Shown: piece after piece, positions 49,906 through 63,060 of the stretch
Position numbering within the stretch: the stretch's first letter is position 1
How the letters are laid out: every line of letters begins with the position of its first letter
Source: Glossina fuscipes
Taxonomy: Eukaryota > Arthropoda > Insecta > Diptera > Glossinidae
Assembly: GCF_014805625.2 (NCBI RefSeq)
Contig: NW_023998464.1
Coordinates: forward strand, 2,363,560-2,427,559
Direction: 5' to 3'
DNA: 64,000 bases
The notes under the pieces: generated by a model
The model's database searches: none
Told to the model about the DNA's origin: nothing
Seen by the model: only the letters and a program-made list of their open reading frames with translations
Program-made: the position numbers and the translations under genes

Positions 49906-52900
49906 ATAGTCTTTTTACTCGTTTATTTTTAATTTTATTTAAATCATCATTTTTTCAATTTGCATTGACGCTCCTTAAGTATATTTACATGAGAATTTCG
50001 TTCATTGCTACAATGAAATTCAACTACAATTCAGTTCGATATATTTTAAATCAATTTTCAGACAACTTTTAAATAATAGTTTTCAAATAATAGGTAAAAA
50101 TATAGAGTCGACTCATGAGTTTAATATTTATCAAATAATTTAATCATCGCTGAAGGTATATAACCACCAACTAAACTCGTACATATTAGGCTGCGGCCCT
50201 ATTCCCGGTCTCTTTCTCTTCCCTCATAACCGTCTGACCTGTCTTTCGCAGTATTACAAGACGGTCAGGGAGTGACTGACCAAGTTTAATAGGCCAAAAA
50301 TTATTTTTTTTCGTTTGGGACAAACGAAGAAAAGCGAAAAGAAAGTAGCCACCGCCCCTTTTAAAGACGTTTTTCGAATTTTGCACGCACACGACGGGAC
50401 TGTGTCCGTAAAGCACATACGGTAATCATACCACGATGTGACACTGAGTCACTTACCAGAATCATGGAAACAATTAAGAATTTGCTATTTTTGTTTATAA
50501 TCTAAATTCATTCATTCAATATAGCTATAGATGCACATAAAACATTTTATATATTTATTTGTGTTTATATATATTATTATTATTCTTCTTATATTTGTAT
50601 TTATTTATCTCTATGTTTTTTTACATTTCTTGGAAATACAATATGAAAGGAGTAAGAAAACAATCTATCTCTTATAATTTATGAGAAATTTGAAGGGAAG
50701 TGCCAATTGCATACCACGCACGGACATACATATGGACAGACATGACTAGATCATTCCAGAATTTTACTCTGATTAAGAATGTGTATGCCTTATGTGGTCT
50801 CCGAAGCATTCGCCCGGTCGTTGCAAACATTATGACAAAAAGAATGTCATCTCACCCCGAAATTCGTCAAAAAATTTAAAGTCATTGTTCAAATATGACT
50901 CGAATACATATTATGGCCCGATTAGAGTTAAATTAGAAAAGTACGTATCAGGTTTCACGTTATAGCGCTGGATTTTGTAAATCCAAATTGTGCTTATTTA
51001 ACGACGTCACGTCATTGCCCTCTAACCCTGGATTGTATTATTTTTGATTACAGAAAACGCAGAGCGATGTGTCTGTCGTTCCTTGTTTTATCCATCAACA
51101 CTTCGCTGAATAAGTTCATAGAACTGATTGATGTCACCACTATTGACGAATCCATATAATTTGTAGATTTTTCTTCATTAATAAACAGTGATTTATCAAC
51201 ACAAGAAATTCAGAGTTGTCCATTGTCTTGATAATTTACAAAAGTGATTTTACTTAAACTAATGGTAGGAACATTACAAAATTTTGACATAAGTCTCTTT
51301 AAAGATTCGCCCTATCCAAAACTCATACGGATTCGTCAATAGCTATTCTACATCCATTTGTCGTCTTATGTTGGTAAGCAATCCTACGCCCTTACTGAGT
51401 GATGCGTTCAGTCTTCTTGATCAGAGCGAGACTGCAAACCATTTTTTTTTTATCTGTTGTCTATTCTCAAAATTCTCGAAGTCAGTAAATTTGACATCGA
51501 AAAAAGCTGATCATCTTAAAGTGACCGGCAAAGTGCAACGCAACGGTAAATTAAAAAATATACTGTATCAAAATCTCGATGGGTTCCGATCTGATAATTT
51601 CAAGTTTTCCCTTTTCGGCTATAGTGCAATTAAAAAATTTACTCTCTTTTTGAAGATTCTGGTTATTATCAAAGTAGAAATCGAGCAGTGATAAACTGTT
51701 GTTGGAAAGCTTTCCATTTCCGTTTCGATGAAACCCAAACACATTTGTTTAATTTTCAAATTCATTCAAATATATTTCAATTCTTTATTTTTATATTAAT
51801 TGTTAAAGCTTTTTGTATAACTAATGCGGAGGTATATGAATGCGTAATGAAAAGTTTTGTTTATAGAGACTTAAAATATTTTATATACTACACTTATATA
51901 CTTTACATCTATATATACATATATTTTATATATTCTTAATGAACACTCACTAAAAATTAAAACAAAACCAAAAAAAAATTTCATCTAAACATTGTAGGTT
52001 AAAAAAAAAAACTCATTAAAAATTAAAATTAACTTTTCTAAAATAAATATTATAAATAAAATATTAAAAACAAAAGCAAAACAGAAAAACTTTTTCATTA
52101 CACGATATATATTCAAGTGCTTCTTACATAAATAACATTAAAAAAAAAACATATAAAGTAAAATAAAACAAAAAAACAAAAACGTAAATAAAAAACCAAA
52201 AAAAAAAACAACAAAATTGAACAAAAATTATATATATACGGTTTAGTACACAAAAACGTTTACATAAATAAGTAGGACATGCATAGACACTAACGATAAG
52301 AAGAATTATATTAATATAATGACAAAAACAAAAAAAGTAAATTAAAAGTGAAGAAGAAAGCGAACAATTCTTCACACTTTAACTTAAAGGTAGAAGAATA
52401 CATTATTATTCAAAAAGAGAAAAAAGCATTAATCGCTTTAGAGTTTTAACAAATTTGAATTAAGTAAAGCTAGAATAACATAATAACACTACTAATAATT
52501 ACTGAAAAATATAATAATAATAATAAAAAAACAAAAACATTAGTTATAAAAGAAAATTCTCAAGTATTGTTAGTAAAGGTATTTTCTTTAAAATGCCATC
52601 TACAGTAGATTTACAAGCGACAGCGTGCATTTTATGCTTACATCTGTATATATATGCATACGTTTATGCAGATATGTTTAATATAGGCATATACATATGC
52701 AAATGTATAACAAATGTATACCAATATAATCGCATAAAAATTCATAGAAAATGAAAAATTAAATGAAAGTTAATTTACTAAGATTTTATTAAAAAAAAAG
52801 CGTAAAAAAATTAAAAACAATAAATACTTATGCTTCAATTATAAAAAGAAAAGCATTCCATTGTAAATAATTTTCAAGAAATAAAAAAAGAGCGCAAACA

Positions 52901-53789
52901 AACTAACAAATTTAAGACTTAATTTCTCTATTTTGCTTACGTTTTGGTTTACTCGTTTTACAGTAACTGTCAAATCCAGTAAATGAGAGAACATTGTTCT
53001 TGTATTTCTTTTGTCACTTTTTCTATATGTCCAGAAGCTATGGCGAAGTCAATAATTTATAAACAATGATGAAATAAATCTACTGTACATTTTTTCGTAT
53101 AAGCAGCTGGTGTTCCAGATCAGTTTTCCTGTAGGATCTGGGTAATAGTCCCGAAAAATTCCCCTTAAATCGTAAAACCTCTAGGCAAGCTTCAAGATTG
53201 TTAAACAAACCTGTCTTCGAATTTTGTAATTATGATCAATTATCTCAAGCAGCCTTCGCATCTTACATATAAATCCGTTTTCCTATTTGCTGTTTGCTGC
53301 AGCGTTGTTTAATTGCTCCGTTCAATCGTCGAAAATGTGCTTGTCAACAGCCCTAGATTTTCTTACACACCTCAGAGAAAGTCAGTTCTGCAAACGCAAA
53401 AGGTTGCTGTAATCAATAATAATATATTACCATGCATACATAAATAGATTCGACAGCAACTTATATAATTTCATTACCTGCCGTTCAATATTCCACCACA
53501 TTCGCCTTTTCAATCACATGACTTTTAATTTACTTGCTTCATACTATATGTGATTCCAATTAATATTTTTACTAAATTTCTTCAGGCTTCCCCGTCTGCA
53601 ACTGTTAGCAGCGATAAAGCAATAAAATTCTTCTTTCTTGTTGCTGATACATTAATATAAGATCTTCTGTCTCTACAAGCTGTTAATAGTGTTCATGCAA
53701 TAAAATTTTCACCTCCTTATTACTGACATAAAAACATAATATCGCAGTATTATTTCTGTCGCATGTTAACAAAGCACTTATACAGTTTT

Positions 53790-53966
53790 TATTATTATTA
53801 TTATTATTACTTTCGCCAGAGAAATAAATTCTAAGACTAAACTCTTAAAAGGACTAGCATCTAAGGCTATCGGCTTTTATTAAAAACTCTACCGCACTTG
53901 AGATTCGAACCCACGACCATTGACTTGCTAGTCGAGACTCTTGCCTTCGGCTACTCAGGCGGATGC
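53790..53966 (-). mobile_element. tRNA-derived SINE, copy B (best preserved)
   Basis: On the minus strand: an A-box-like TAGCCGAAGGC (53953-53943), 31 bases, then a B-box GGTTCGAATCT (53911-53901), both RNA polymerase III promoter elements of tRNA origin. Then comes a body with AAAGCCGATAGCCTTAGATG and TTTAGTCTTAGAATTTATTT, and a TAA-repeat tail (ATTATT on the + strand at 53788-53810). It cannot be a functional tRNA: no acceptor stem pairing is evident and the 3' body continues. Confidence 0.8.
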
Positions 53967-55705
53967 ACAGTGTTTTTAATATGCAATGCTCTTAAGGAAC
54001 AAAGCAATATAGACAAGCCTGCTGACTTAATAAGTTCTTTATAGCCAATGATTTCTTAATGTAAAAATTTCTATTTTTTTACTTTGCGTAACTCCTTTTG
54101 ATTACTCATTTCAATTAGCTTTGCTGCTTTGATGTTAGCACTAACATTAACTTTGGTATGATCTCGCCATATGGACGAAAGAAAAATTCTTGATGATCGA
54201 AAAAGTCGAGGTAGTCAAGAGTAATCACGTACGAAAAATGTATTTGTCATCTTTGCTTTCAGCTGTTTTCACTAAATAGCTGCGTGATTACCGCTCTGGT
54301 GTCGCCTAGTTTCGCCCTAATCTTAATATGGAAGTTTTTTCTTCAATGTTATCGTTGGAGTTACAAGAAAGTTTAAGCTATCGAAAAATTATGTAATTCC
54401 AAGTTGTTTTATTTGATATCTGACGACAAATATTTCCTCCTTTTTTAATAGACCTTGAACTTGAAGAATTAATATTTCACATATATTTTTTTCGAAATGT
54501 TTTTTCTCATATTTAAAATTATATACGTAAAAAAATAAAGAATTGTTGATTATACGCTCTAGTTACAAATATTGAGAGAAAACGAGAATAATTATATATG
54601 AAAGAGAAAAAGCCTAATAAGAGGAGCAAATTCTTTCAAGCAGTTTAAGTAAAAAGTATAAGAAAAAATAACTGCAATGACAACACTCGCACTGATGGCA
54701 AATGAATAAACTCAAGAAATGTATAAGTGAATACATTCTCGACATGTTTGTATAAATCAAACCAAAAAAAAATACTTACGTTTCTCCTTGACCCAATATC
54801 TCTTAAAAACATAACTTGATTTTGTATTAAAAATAAATATTAAAGAGAAAGTATATTAAAAATGAGATGTAATGTATAAAAATAAACTTAAAAGAAGGTC
54901 TTTCGAAATCGTAGGCATGTTGTTTATATCAAAATGAAAAAAAATAAATAAATAAAAAAATGAAATAAATATAAATAAGAGAAAGAATATAAAGTAAATA
55001 TAAAATAATAAAAAAACAATAAAATAAAAATCGTAGAGAAATTTTAGCAGTTAATAATTTAATAAAACGAAATGCAAACAAATGTGACAAATATGAATAA
55101 CATCTTAGTTTTGTTTAAGAACAACTTAACATTTCAACCTGATCATTCATTCATTCATTCATTCATTCCAATAACCGCATATATCGACTAACCTTCTAAT
55201 TATTCATAAAACTGAAATTTGTCTTGTGAATAAAAATACAATTGTCCATATTGGCGCATAAGAATTGCATCGTACGGGTGCACTATGTACACTATCCATT
55301 CAAACATACTTAAGAAGTGCACAGAGTTCTAAGTCATAGCAAAGTTCAGTTTTTCGTCATTTATGTAACAAATTTTCTTTTAGACATAAAAACAGTAAGC
55401 AAACGAAAACGTTTTCCTTTCTCTATTTTTTATTTGACCGCAGCAAACCGAACACTTTCTTCATTAAAGGTATAAGAAAATGTTTATATTTCACTTTAAA
55501 GTGAGTTTTTAGTAACCATCCACTGCGACAACAATTTGAAAGTAAAGTAAATTGCTTCTTTTAAAATGTTAAATTCGAAAAATTATTATAGGGTATTTAT
55601 TAAAATGCGAAACAAATATGCATCTATATAACAAGTGGGAGGGAAAGCTCTGCCGTATTTTAAATAGGCTGCTATACAATATAAAAGGAGACTTTAGTGA
55701 AAAAT

Positions 55706-56013
55706 ATGTCAGTAGATAAAGTGCATTTATGACACTGCGTTTTGTATGGATTCTAAGAAGGAAGAAACGCATCGGTTGCATATAAAAATTTATGTGCGGT
55801 ATTTGGAAAAGATATTGTAAATGTTCGTACTTGTCGAAGATGGTTTAGCAAATTTCGTTCCGGGGAACTAAGCCTTCAAGAAAGTGATCTATAATGATGT
55901 TTTGCGATCCATATTGGAAAAAAATTCACATTTAACAAGTCGAGAAATTGCAGAAGAGTTAGGCATTCATCATACAACTGTTGGAGATCATATTAAATCT
56001 CTTGGGTTTGGAT
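55706..56013 (+). pseudogene. mariner transposase, N-terminal fragment (broken)
   Basis: Starting at ATG 55706 the translation resembles the paired helix-turn-helix DNA-binding half of mariner (irritans/mauritiana-like) transposases. It has MSVDKVHL then a stop, HCVLYGF then a stop, EGRNASVAYKNLCAVFGKD, IVNVRTCRRWFSKFRSGELS, then in another frame DVLRSILEKNSHLTSREIAE and ELGIHHTTVGDHIKSLGF. It has at least two in-frame stops, a frameshift and a small deletion where the linker (RSGRP region) should be. The catalytic DD34D half is absent. It is a dead remnant; terminal repeats were not found. Confidence 0.85.
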
Positions 56014-59000
56014 AAAACACAACCGAACTTTCCCTCTAACCAATTATATGCATTTAATTGCTCCGTGCGTCTCTCAATACTTTTTTGGGCTTCAAAGAAT
56101 TTAGGACAAAGTTTTGAAACCGATTTATTGATGCGGCAATAAATGTACACGGTTTTCCCTTACTTCGAAGATAATGAACAAGCCATTTTTCATCTTTCCT
56201 ACAATAGTGTGCTCGATATGTGCTCTAATATTATTATAAAAATTAATTTGTATTACGTTTCCTTCTTAAGAAAGGGGATTTACTCTTACAATTCACTTTT
56301 TCAGCGAAACAAAGCACTTTACTTTTCTGACTTTTAAACAGCAGGTACCCACTTCACCGTCCACACGAAAAAGGTCGTAAAGCAAACTAGAACTCTTCAA
56401 CTTCTTCCTGCTGGAACTAGTTCACGCGGGTTTCCCACAATTCATTTTGAACAATACCATCACTGTGTAGACTTTGTGGAAGGCATGTTTTACAGTTTCT
56501 GTGGCATATCTCGCACCTATTTTTTTGTCCACTTGTGTATATATGTATATAACATGGTTTAAAACTTTCTGGTTGCTTTGTAGAAAGACAGCTTCATTTA
56601 TCCACTTGTCGAACTGACTTGATCCGCTGGAAACATCCTTTATATCTGTTTGAATATCAATTATAAAAGATCCCATTATTGCTGGAGGAACAAACAGTTT
56701 GTTAACAAACTTTTGGTTTACATTGGTTTGTTTGTATATTACAAATTGTTCATGTTTTGCACTAGTATTGGTTTGTTTGTTTGTTTTGTAAATGATAAAA
56801 ACGGAAAAACTTGATATGCAGATCTCGTCCTGATTTAAGCGATTTAAGACTAACGTAGCCCACATTTCCGCATATTCGTGGCAGAAAAATTTTTCATTTG
56901 ATATCGTGCGGTCTCCAATAAAACAAGGTATAATTACTTCCTGGGACAATTTCGTTCACCGTATACATTCTCAATAATTCGAAAAATGTGAGAATAAACG
57001 TCCAATTTGTTTACATTTGTTGAATAATTGTTAAAGTATTTGTATAAAAATTTGGCCACATACGAAAATAAGCGTTGTCCACCTTTAAAACTCGATAAAA
57101 ATTTGAACATCTACGCGAAAGTCACTAGTTGGGATATAATAGTTGAGGAATTTATGGAAACTTGATACGATCAAGAATACCAATGCAAATATACCGACGC
57201 AAAATTTTCAACATTTTACTCAAATTGTTTGGAGAGATTTTTAGGAATTATTAGGAGTTGAATTGATTGAAGATTTTAAAAAGTTTGTTTGCAATTGCGA
57301 TCCACCCAGAGACATTAGAAACGAGTATAAGCAGAATGTTCCGCCCCCGACGAGGGCCAACTAAAAACAAACTCTTACGAAATTGAAAAGCATCGGAAGG
57401 AAAAATTTGTCTTTTCATATCATGTTGTCTTAAAACTAAAAAAGTTTTAATACATTCATACATACAATATTCTCTTCAAATTTGAACGTGATCCGTAAGT
57501 GCTAAACACATCTTTTGCCAAGCGTCACAATAAAAGCATTACCGTCACCGAATTCATATTAAACAAAACTTCTCGCTTTTATTTATTTATTTGTTTTGTT
57601 TGCTCATTCATCGACTGTATGAAAATGTATATGTAAAGGTGCAAAATTCGTCTTTCACCAGATCGTAAACCAAATGTTAAAGCGTAGGCTTCACGAAGAA
57701 TATTCTAGTCGTGTTTGCCTTCTTTCGCGAGTTCCGGCTCTAGTTAGCATTAGATCACCATTTACTGCGGCCATTTCTCTTTTATACAATATCAAAAAGT
57801 TCTCAAGTTTTTTGACGAAGTTTCTACCAACTCCACAGAACTCAAGCTCCAGAGACAGTGTTCGTTCGTGGGCACTCGTGACAATATGTATGATTTCTTT
57901 TTAATATGATTTGTAGCTGATTCCTCCGCTGTAATTAAATTGACATTGCATTTGAATGGAGGAGGTAGGAAAAGACCCCGCCTTGCTCAAGGAATTTGTC
58001 ACATATCCATACGCGTAACATAGAATCGTTCGACTTTCCGCAGCTTCGTTTGGTGGTTTATTATTCATCTACCGAATATAACTGTAGGTTGCGGAAGATC
58101 TACCAAACTGCTTTCTGCTTTGCCCTGACAGCGGAAAAACACTAGTGAGGAAGCTTCATCATGGCTGTAGTGGGCCCAAATCGCGAGAACATCTCGCTTC
58201 GTGTGGAGTTGAGGAACACCCATTTTTCATTCTACCGATCAATTCAGAATGACTATCCTAATTGATTTAAGCGTGTCTTTTACGTATTTTTTAGTTTTCT
58301 TATTGCAACGGATTAATATTTGAAATTATTCGTTGAGAAAATTAGTTACATATATATATTAACATTTTTATTGATCTTGGTCATAAACGAAGAAAAGTCC
58401 GTAAGGTGCTTATAATACAAAATATTCTAAAAGAAATTTCAATTCATTTTAAAATTAGTTTCTATCGAAACCATTTCATTGCTATCAAACACAAGCAATA
58501 ATAGAACTACACGTACGATTTATTAGTTCTAAATGTGGGAAAAACTCGAAGCTTCATATACTTATTCGCGCATTCTTAATTAATCCTGCTTTTATCTACT
58601 TAAATATGATAAATGAAAAAAGCATAGCAAATATCCGGGGAAATGACGAGTTTATTCGTCATAGGGAAGGGGCCGCTAAGTTCCGCCGCTTTATTCCTAA
58701 AACTAAGAAATAGTCAGTGACGATTTCATAAGATATGCTAGGTCAACAAATAAATTCTCTACCTTCAAATTCGCATATGTCCGTCCGTCCTCAGCAAAAG
58801 CCATGCGTCTTGTTCTCTAGAGCTGCCTATTTATGATTACCGCCGGTTCAAATCGATGCAGCTATATTTAGCAAAACACCAGTATTGCAAAGTTGAAGAT
58901 GTACGAAAATGGGTGGGATGACTTCGTGGTTCGGAGATGACCTGCCGGCATCCGTACGCCAGCCGATAATCGGCATAAGACCATAGATAATGGAGACAAG

Positions 59001-59270
59001 TTTTTAGGGCTTAGACTTTCCAACAAGTATATTTTCAATACATATGAATTTAACACATGCTTTAAGTTGCGCAGTTTGCTTGAAATGATTGCTTTATTGC
59101 CAAGCGGTGGTTATTCGGAATTCGCTCAATCAGCCGAGTCCGTTTTCTCTCGTTTCCTTTTCAAAAATAATTTTTTAACAGGGATTATATAATCGCAGGA
59201 AAATAGGCAGCCGATAATTTACATTTACGGTCCATTTTCCTTACAAGTCCAGTCTCGTTTGCGCTTCAGT
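56014..59270. other. mixed-composition region, nothing recognised apart from one ORF
   Basis: No known gene seen. The only unusual item is the 175-codon minus-strand ORF at 56422-56949 (separate entry). Segments near 57670-58160 have more balanced base composition and look like old repeat sequence. Confidence 0.6.
56422..56949 (-). CDS. unrecognised 175-codon ORF
   Basis: The longest open frame on the minus strand. It begins MSQEVIIPCFIGDRTISNEK, contains IYKTNKQTNTSAKHEQF (partly encoded by a TTTG-rich simple repeat) and SGSSQFDKWINEAVF, and ends VLFKMNCGKPA. I recognise no family, signal peptide or membrane span. Its length is only mildly unlikely by chance in 64 kb of AT-rich DNA. It lies about 400 bp from the mariner scrap, so transposon origin is possible. 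It may equally be a chance ORF. Confidence 0.2.
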   Translation of the reverse strand: MSQEVIIPCFIGDRTISNEKFFCHEYAEMWATLVLNRLNQDEICISSFSVFIIYKTNKQTNTSAKHEQFVIYKQTNVNQKFVNKLFVPPAIMGSFIIDIQTDIKDVSSGSSQFDKWINEAVFLQSNQKVLNHVIYIYTQVDKKIGARYATETVKHAFHKVYTVMVLFKMNCGKPA

Positions 59271-62253
59271 TAGATAAAAATATTACGTTTAATTTTGAAA
59301 ATATATTTAATAAAATAATTAATAAAAATATATACATGCATTTTAATTGAAGTGTAGATTTAAAATATAATAAGAAAGAACATTAGTGAAAGACTGAGCT
59401 ACAAAATAAATTCATTTAAAATAAAAATAAAAAAAGAATTATATAAATAATCAAAAATTAATTTGAAAAAAAAAAAAGATTAAATAAAAATAGAGACATT
59501 TTATCTAAAGAAAGCATTAAGAAAAAAAATATTACTTTTTTTATAAATCAGCAACAGGAACAACAGCATTAGTAAGAGCGAACAACTTCTAAAACTGAAG
59601 AATATTAAACATAACATACAAACAACAAAAGTAACAACTCAAGAAAATATATCAGCAATTAAAATTTATTTTATAAATAATAACTAATCACGTTTTATAT
59701 GTAAAATATATTTAAATTGTATCGCATTTCTTTAGAAAAAAAAAAAAAGCCAAACAAAAGAACTATAAATAATTTTAAAACGAATTATTTCAGAGTTATT
59801 CAAAAGGTTTTTTTTTTTTCTGTCAGACTAAAAGAGAAAATGAAATGAGTTTTTGTGTACGCCATCCCAGCCAAATGAAGTTTTTCTTTTTCTTTTTTTT
59901 TTTGTTAATAAAATTATCCATAAAATGTAAACATAAAATATTTGCATTTAATTTCTTCTTTCCCTTTCGTAAAATAATCTTATTATTAATAAGCAACAAT
60001 GTAAAGTACTTTAAGTACATTTTCTTAAGAATTACTTACATTCGAACCCAGTAAGGTAGCTATTTGCCTAAAACATTATAATGTATTTATATTTTCCATT
60101 AATTATTCTTAGAGATCACCTTAGGCTTCTTATATTTATACATAACCGAACAATATCTAAACTTCAAATATTTCTATTTAGTAATTTTCCTTTTTTATTT
60201 AATTTTCTTTTTTCTGAGTTGCTTTTAGAAAGTGTAAGCACGTATTCAACTATTACTTGAATTATTTTCTTTAAAATATTTGCACATATCAGCCTCTACG
60301 TCCGCCTGCAAAAGGATATTTGCTTCAAGGATAGTTCTCAGAAACATGGAATGAACCTTTCAATCGAACTTTTCTGTCGTTTAATAAACTATTCAACCTA
60401 CCCTTCTGAGAGTCTTTACTATAGAGAAGGTCAATATGAATCTTAAATTTGTTATATACATTAGTAATTACTTATGGCGCACGTTAAAACAAGAGGAAAC
60501 CTTGCTGTCTGCGTAATTGACCGGTCGCTGCGAACTCTACGAAGTTTTACCAGGGGCTTTACATATCTTTCTGATACTAGAAGTGGTGCGATGAGAATTC
60601 TAACTCTCCTCATTTATTGCCACATTATCACGGATCTTCGGATTTTGGGAAGAAGCGGTGCAGAGCTTTCTGAATATATGAATCCAATCAGCTCTTTTAC
60701 ACGTAAATGCTCGTGATAAAGAAACATTTCACTTTCTGCAGCTTCGTTTGCTGCTTTTCCATCTTACAGCTGAAACCGTTGTGTTATAACGAGATTCTTT
60801 TTTCCAGGGAAAGTTATTATGAATCGCACATTGATATTATTCTATAAGCAATTTGGCGTGGCTGCGTAAATGATGCCAAGGTTTTGTTTTACGAATTGCT
60901 TGTACATTTTACGAAAGTGAAGCCGAATGGGAAATTATCGTTTTGGGAAAAATAGTTTTTGTCGTAGTCTTTATCTGGGCGGTAATCACCTCTGAAAAAA
61001 TTAAATTTCACTGTTGTGCTCAGCCGGTTGGCAAAAAAGCTCTGAATGTAAAAGTGAAAGCTAACTTGTGTTTAAAGCTGCGCATAGCATTATTAATCTA
61101 TACGGAGATATTTCAAGTCAAACCTACCGACAAACTTGTCTTTTCCAGAGGCTTTTCGATTTTAATTTTTGTGTTCTCTTAAGCTTCTGTAATGGGGTAA
61201 AGAGATAAAGAATTAATACGACCATGTATGTGGTCAAATTCTTCAATTGGGCAGATTGACGAACTTCTTTAGGGGTATATTTCTTACAAGTGAATCTTAT
61301 TGCCACTTCGGGTCCCATCAATACGTATATGCATTTGTGCTTTTTTCAATTTATTTATTTTGTTTTCTATTTTCTTTTTTCCCACTTTTTTTGTTTTCTT
61401 TTCTCTTTCCGCTCGATTATCTCTCTCTACTGCATAATTTATGTTAAAGAAGTTCCTAAAATGGTAAAAAAATAAAAACCAAAAAAACATTAAATGAATG
61501 ATTAACATAAAGAAGAAGACATTAATTACCCTTCTCTCCTCAAAGCATGGTACGGACCATGTTTAATATCGCCACTGGTATATATATTTGTTAAAGAAAT
61601 AAACCAAAAATAAAAATGGGCAAAAAATTGTTATAGAAAAAAAAAAACGCCAATAGACACGTGGAAGGGACTTCAGTTGCAGACTGAAATGAATTATTAT
61701 TGAATTAAATTAAAAAAGAAAAAAGTACTTACGCACAATTATAATAACGGCTAATAAGAAGAAAACCAACAGCAGTACATACGTAATATGCAACAAACAA
61801 GCAGAAAATAAATAAAAAAAACAAAAACAAATTAATTGAATTGTTTTAAATTAAACGAAAATATCCAAAAAAATACCCAATGCATTAAATCTCAATCCCA
61901 GCAAACATTTTTAAATGCTTTGAAGTTTTTTTTTTCATTTAGAAATTGCATTTCGTGCAATAGTATATAAAAAACGTATATATTTCAATTATTTACATAT
62001 AAAATTCAAAACATAAACACACAAACACACACGCAATTTATTTATAATGACATAAATAATAATAGTAATAAAAGAAAAAAAATCAAATGTTTAAAAAATT
62101 TTTAAGAAAAGCGAAAATATAAAAATCGTAAAATGAAAACCGAAAAAGAAAATTATAAAAAAATAAAAAGAAAGAAAAAGTAAATCAAGCGGTTAAATTA
62201 TATTAATTATTATTATATGACAATTATTATATTATTATTATTATATTATAATG

Positions 62254-62284
<31 letters not shown>

Positions 62285-62650
62285 AACTAAATAATTGAAA
62301 TATTTAGATGAAATAATAAAAAAGGAAGATTTCTTAAAAATTATTATTATATATAGAAAAAAAGGGGGAAAAAACCTTCAACAACAACAACAACAAGTCA
62401 GTCAAACAGAATTAAATTGAAAGGTAAAACACTCGATGAAATATAAACAAAAACTAAAAAAAATTAAAAGAAATAAAAAATTGAATAAACAACAACAACA
62501 AAATCGAAAGGATATAGAGAATATTATATGAAAAACAGAGAAAAATAAAGAAAAAATAAAAAAATTCAACTTTTTTTTTCGCGAATTAAGAAAAATCCGA
62601 AGGGTAATAAGTAAATAAACAACAACAAGGTGAGTTAATGAAAACCGTTA
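59271..62650. other. A-skewed low-complexity blocks, no gene
   Basis: Blocks at about 59280-59770 and 61470-62640 are strongly A-rich on the + strand with AAT, AAC and ATT runs (for example 62223-62283). Between them is mixed sequence with short ORFs only. No gene recognised. Confidence 0.7.
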
Positions 62651-62769
62651 AAAGTTTGTAGTGACTATTTTTTTAGTTCAGTTTTGTGTCATTTCTTATG
62701 CAACGTCCAAAAATGCCTTTAAGATAACCCGTAAAGGAGACTTTTGCTCCTAATTTCGCTATTATACCC

Positions 62770-63060
62770 TACGGCAATTGCGGTACAATGCTATATTAAG
62801 CCTGTGGAAGAATATGAGATAAATAGGCAAACTTATCTTCCATTACACCGATTGATTAACTCATTCGATGTCTGTCGGTTTGTATGTTTTGTTTTCATGC
62901 ATTCAACCTACAGGTCGTAATTTTTGAGATATTTTGATGAAATTTGGAGCATCTACGTATTTTAGTGCAAGAACAAACGCTATTGAAAATGAATCGGATC
63001 GGATCACTTTTTTGATCACTTTCCATATCGCCTTATTTTGAAAAGTCGTACTATGAATGA
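62770..63060 (+). repeat. TGTCCGTCTGCC-family repeat, member 4
   Basis: It has the same ordered blocks as member 1: TATATTAAGCCTGTGGAAGA, TTACACCGATTGATTAAC, TCTGTCGGTTTGTATG, CTACAGGTCGTAATTTT, ATTTTGATGAAATTTGG, AATCGGATCGGATCACTTTT and CTTATTTTGAAAAGTCGT. Confidence 0.7.

Larger units (their letters stand above)
41401..55700. other. downstream non-genic region with repeats
   Basis: No recognisable gene. Members of the TGTCCGTCTGCC repeat family occur at about 42870-43170 and 49660-49905, with a related piece at 47540-47830. AAC (46131-46149), AAT (47226-47252) and ATTC (55144-55168) microsatellites and one SINE (53790-53966) are present. A-skewed low-complexity blocks at about 45340-46200, 48350-48960, 51940-52960 and 54480-55130 alternate with mixed sequence. 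Confidence 0.7.

Noticed and set aside
53895..53966. Possible true tRNA gene on the minus strand
   Set aside because: A and B boxes are present but no acceptor stem pairing is evident, and the sequence continues into a body shared with two other copies, so it is a SINE head.
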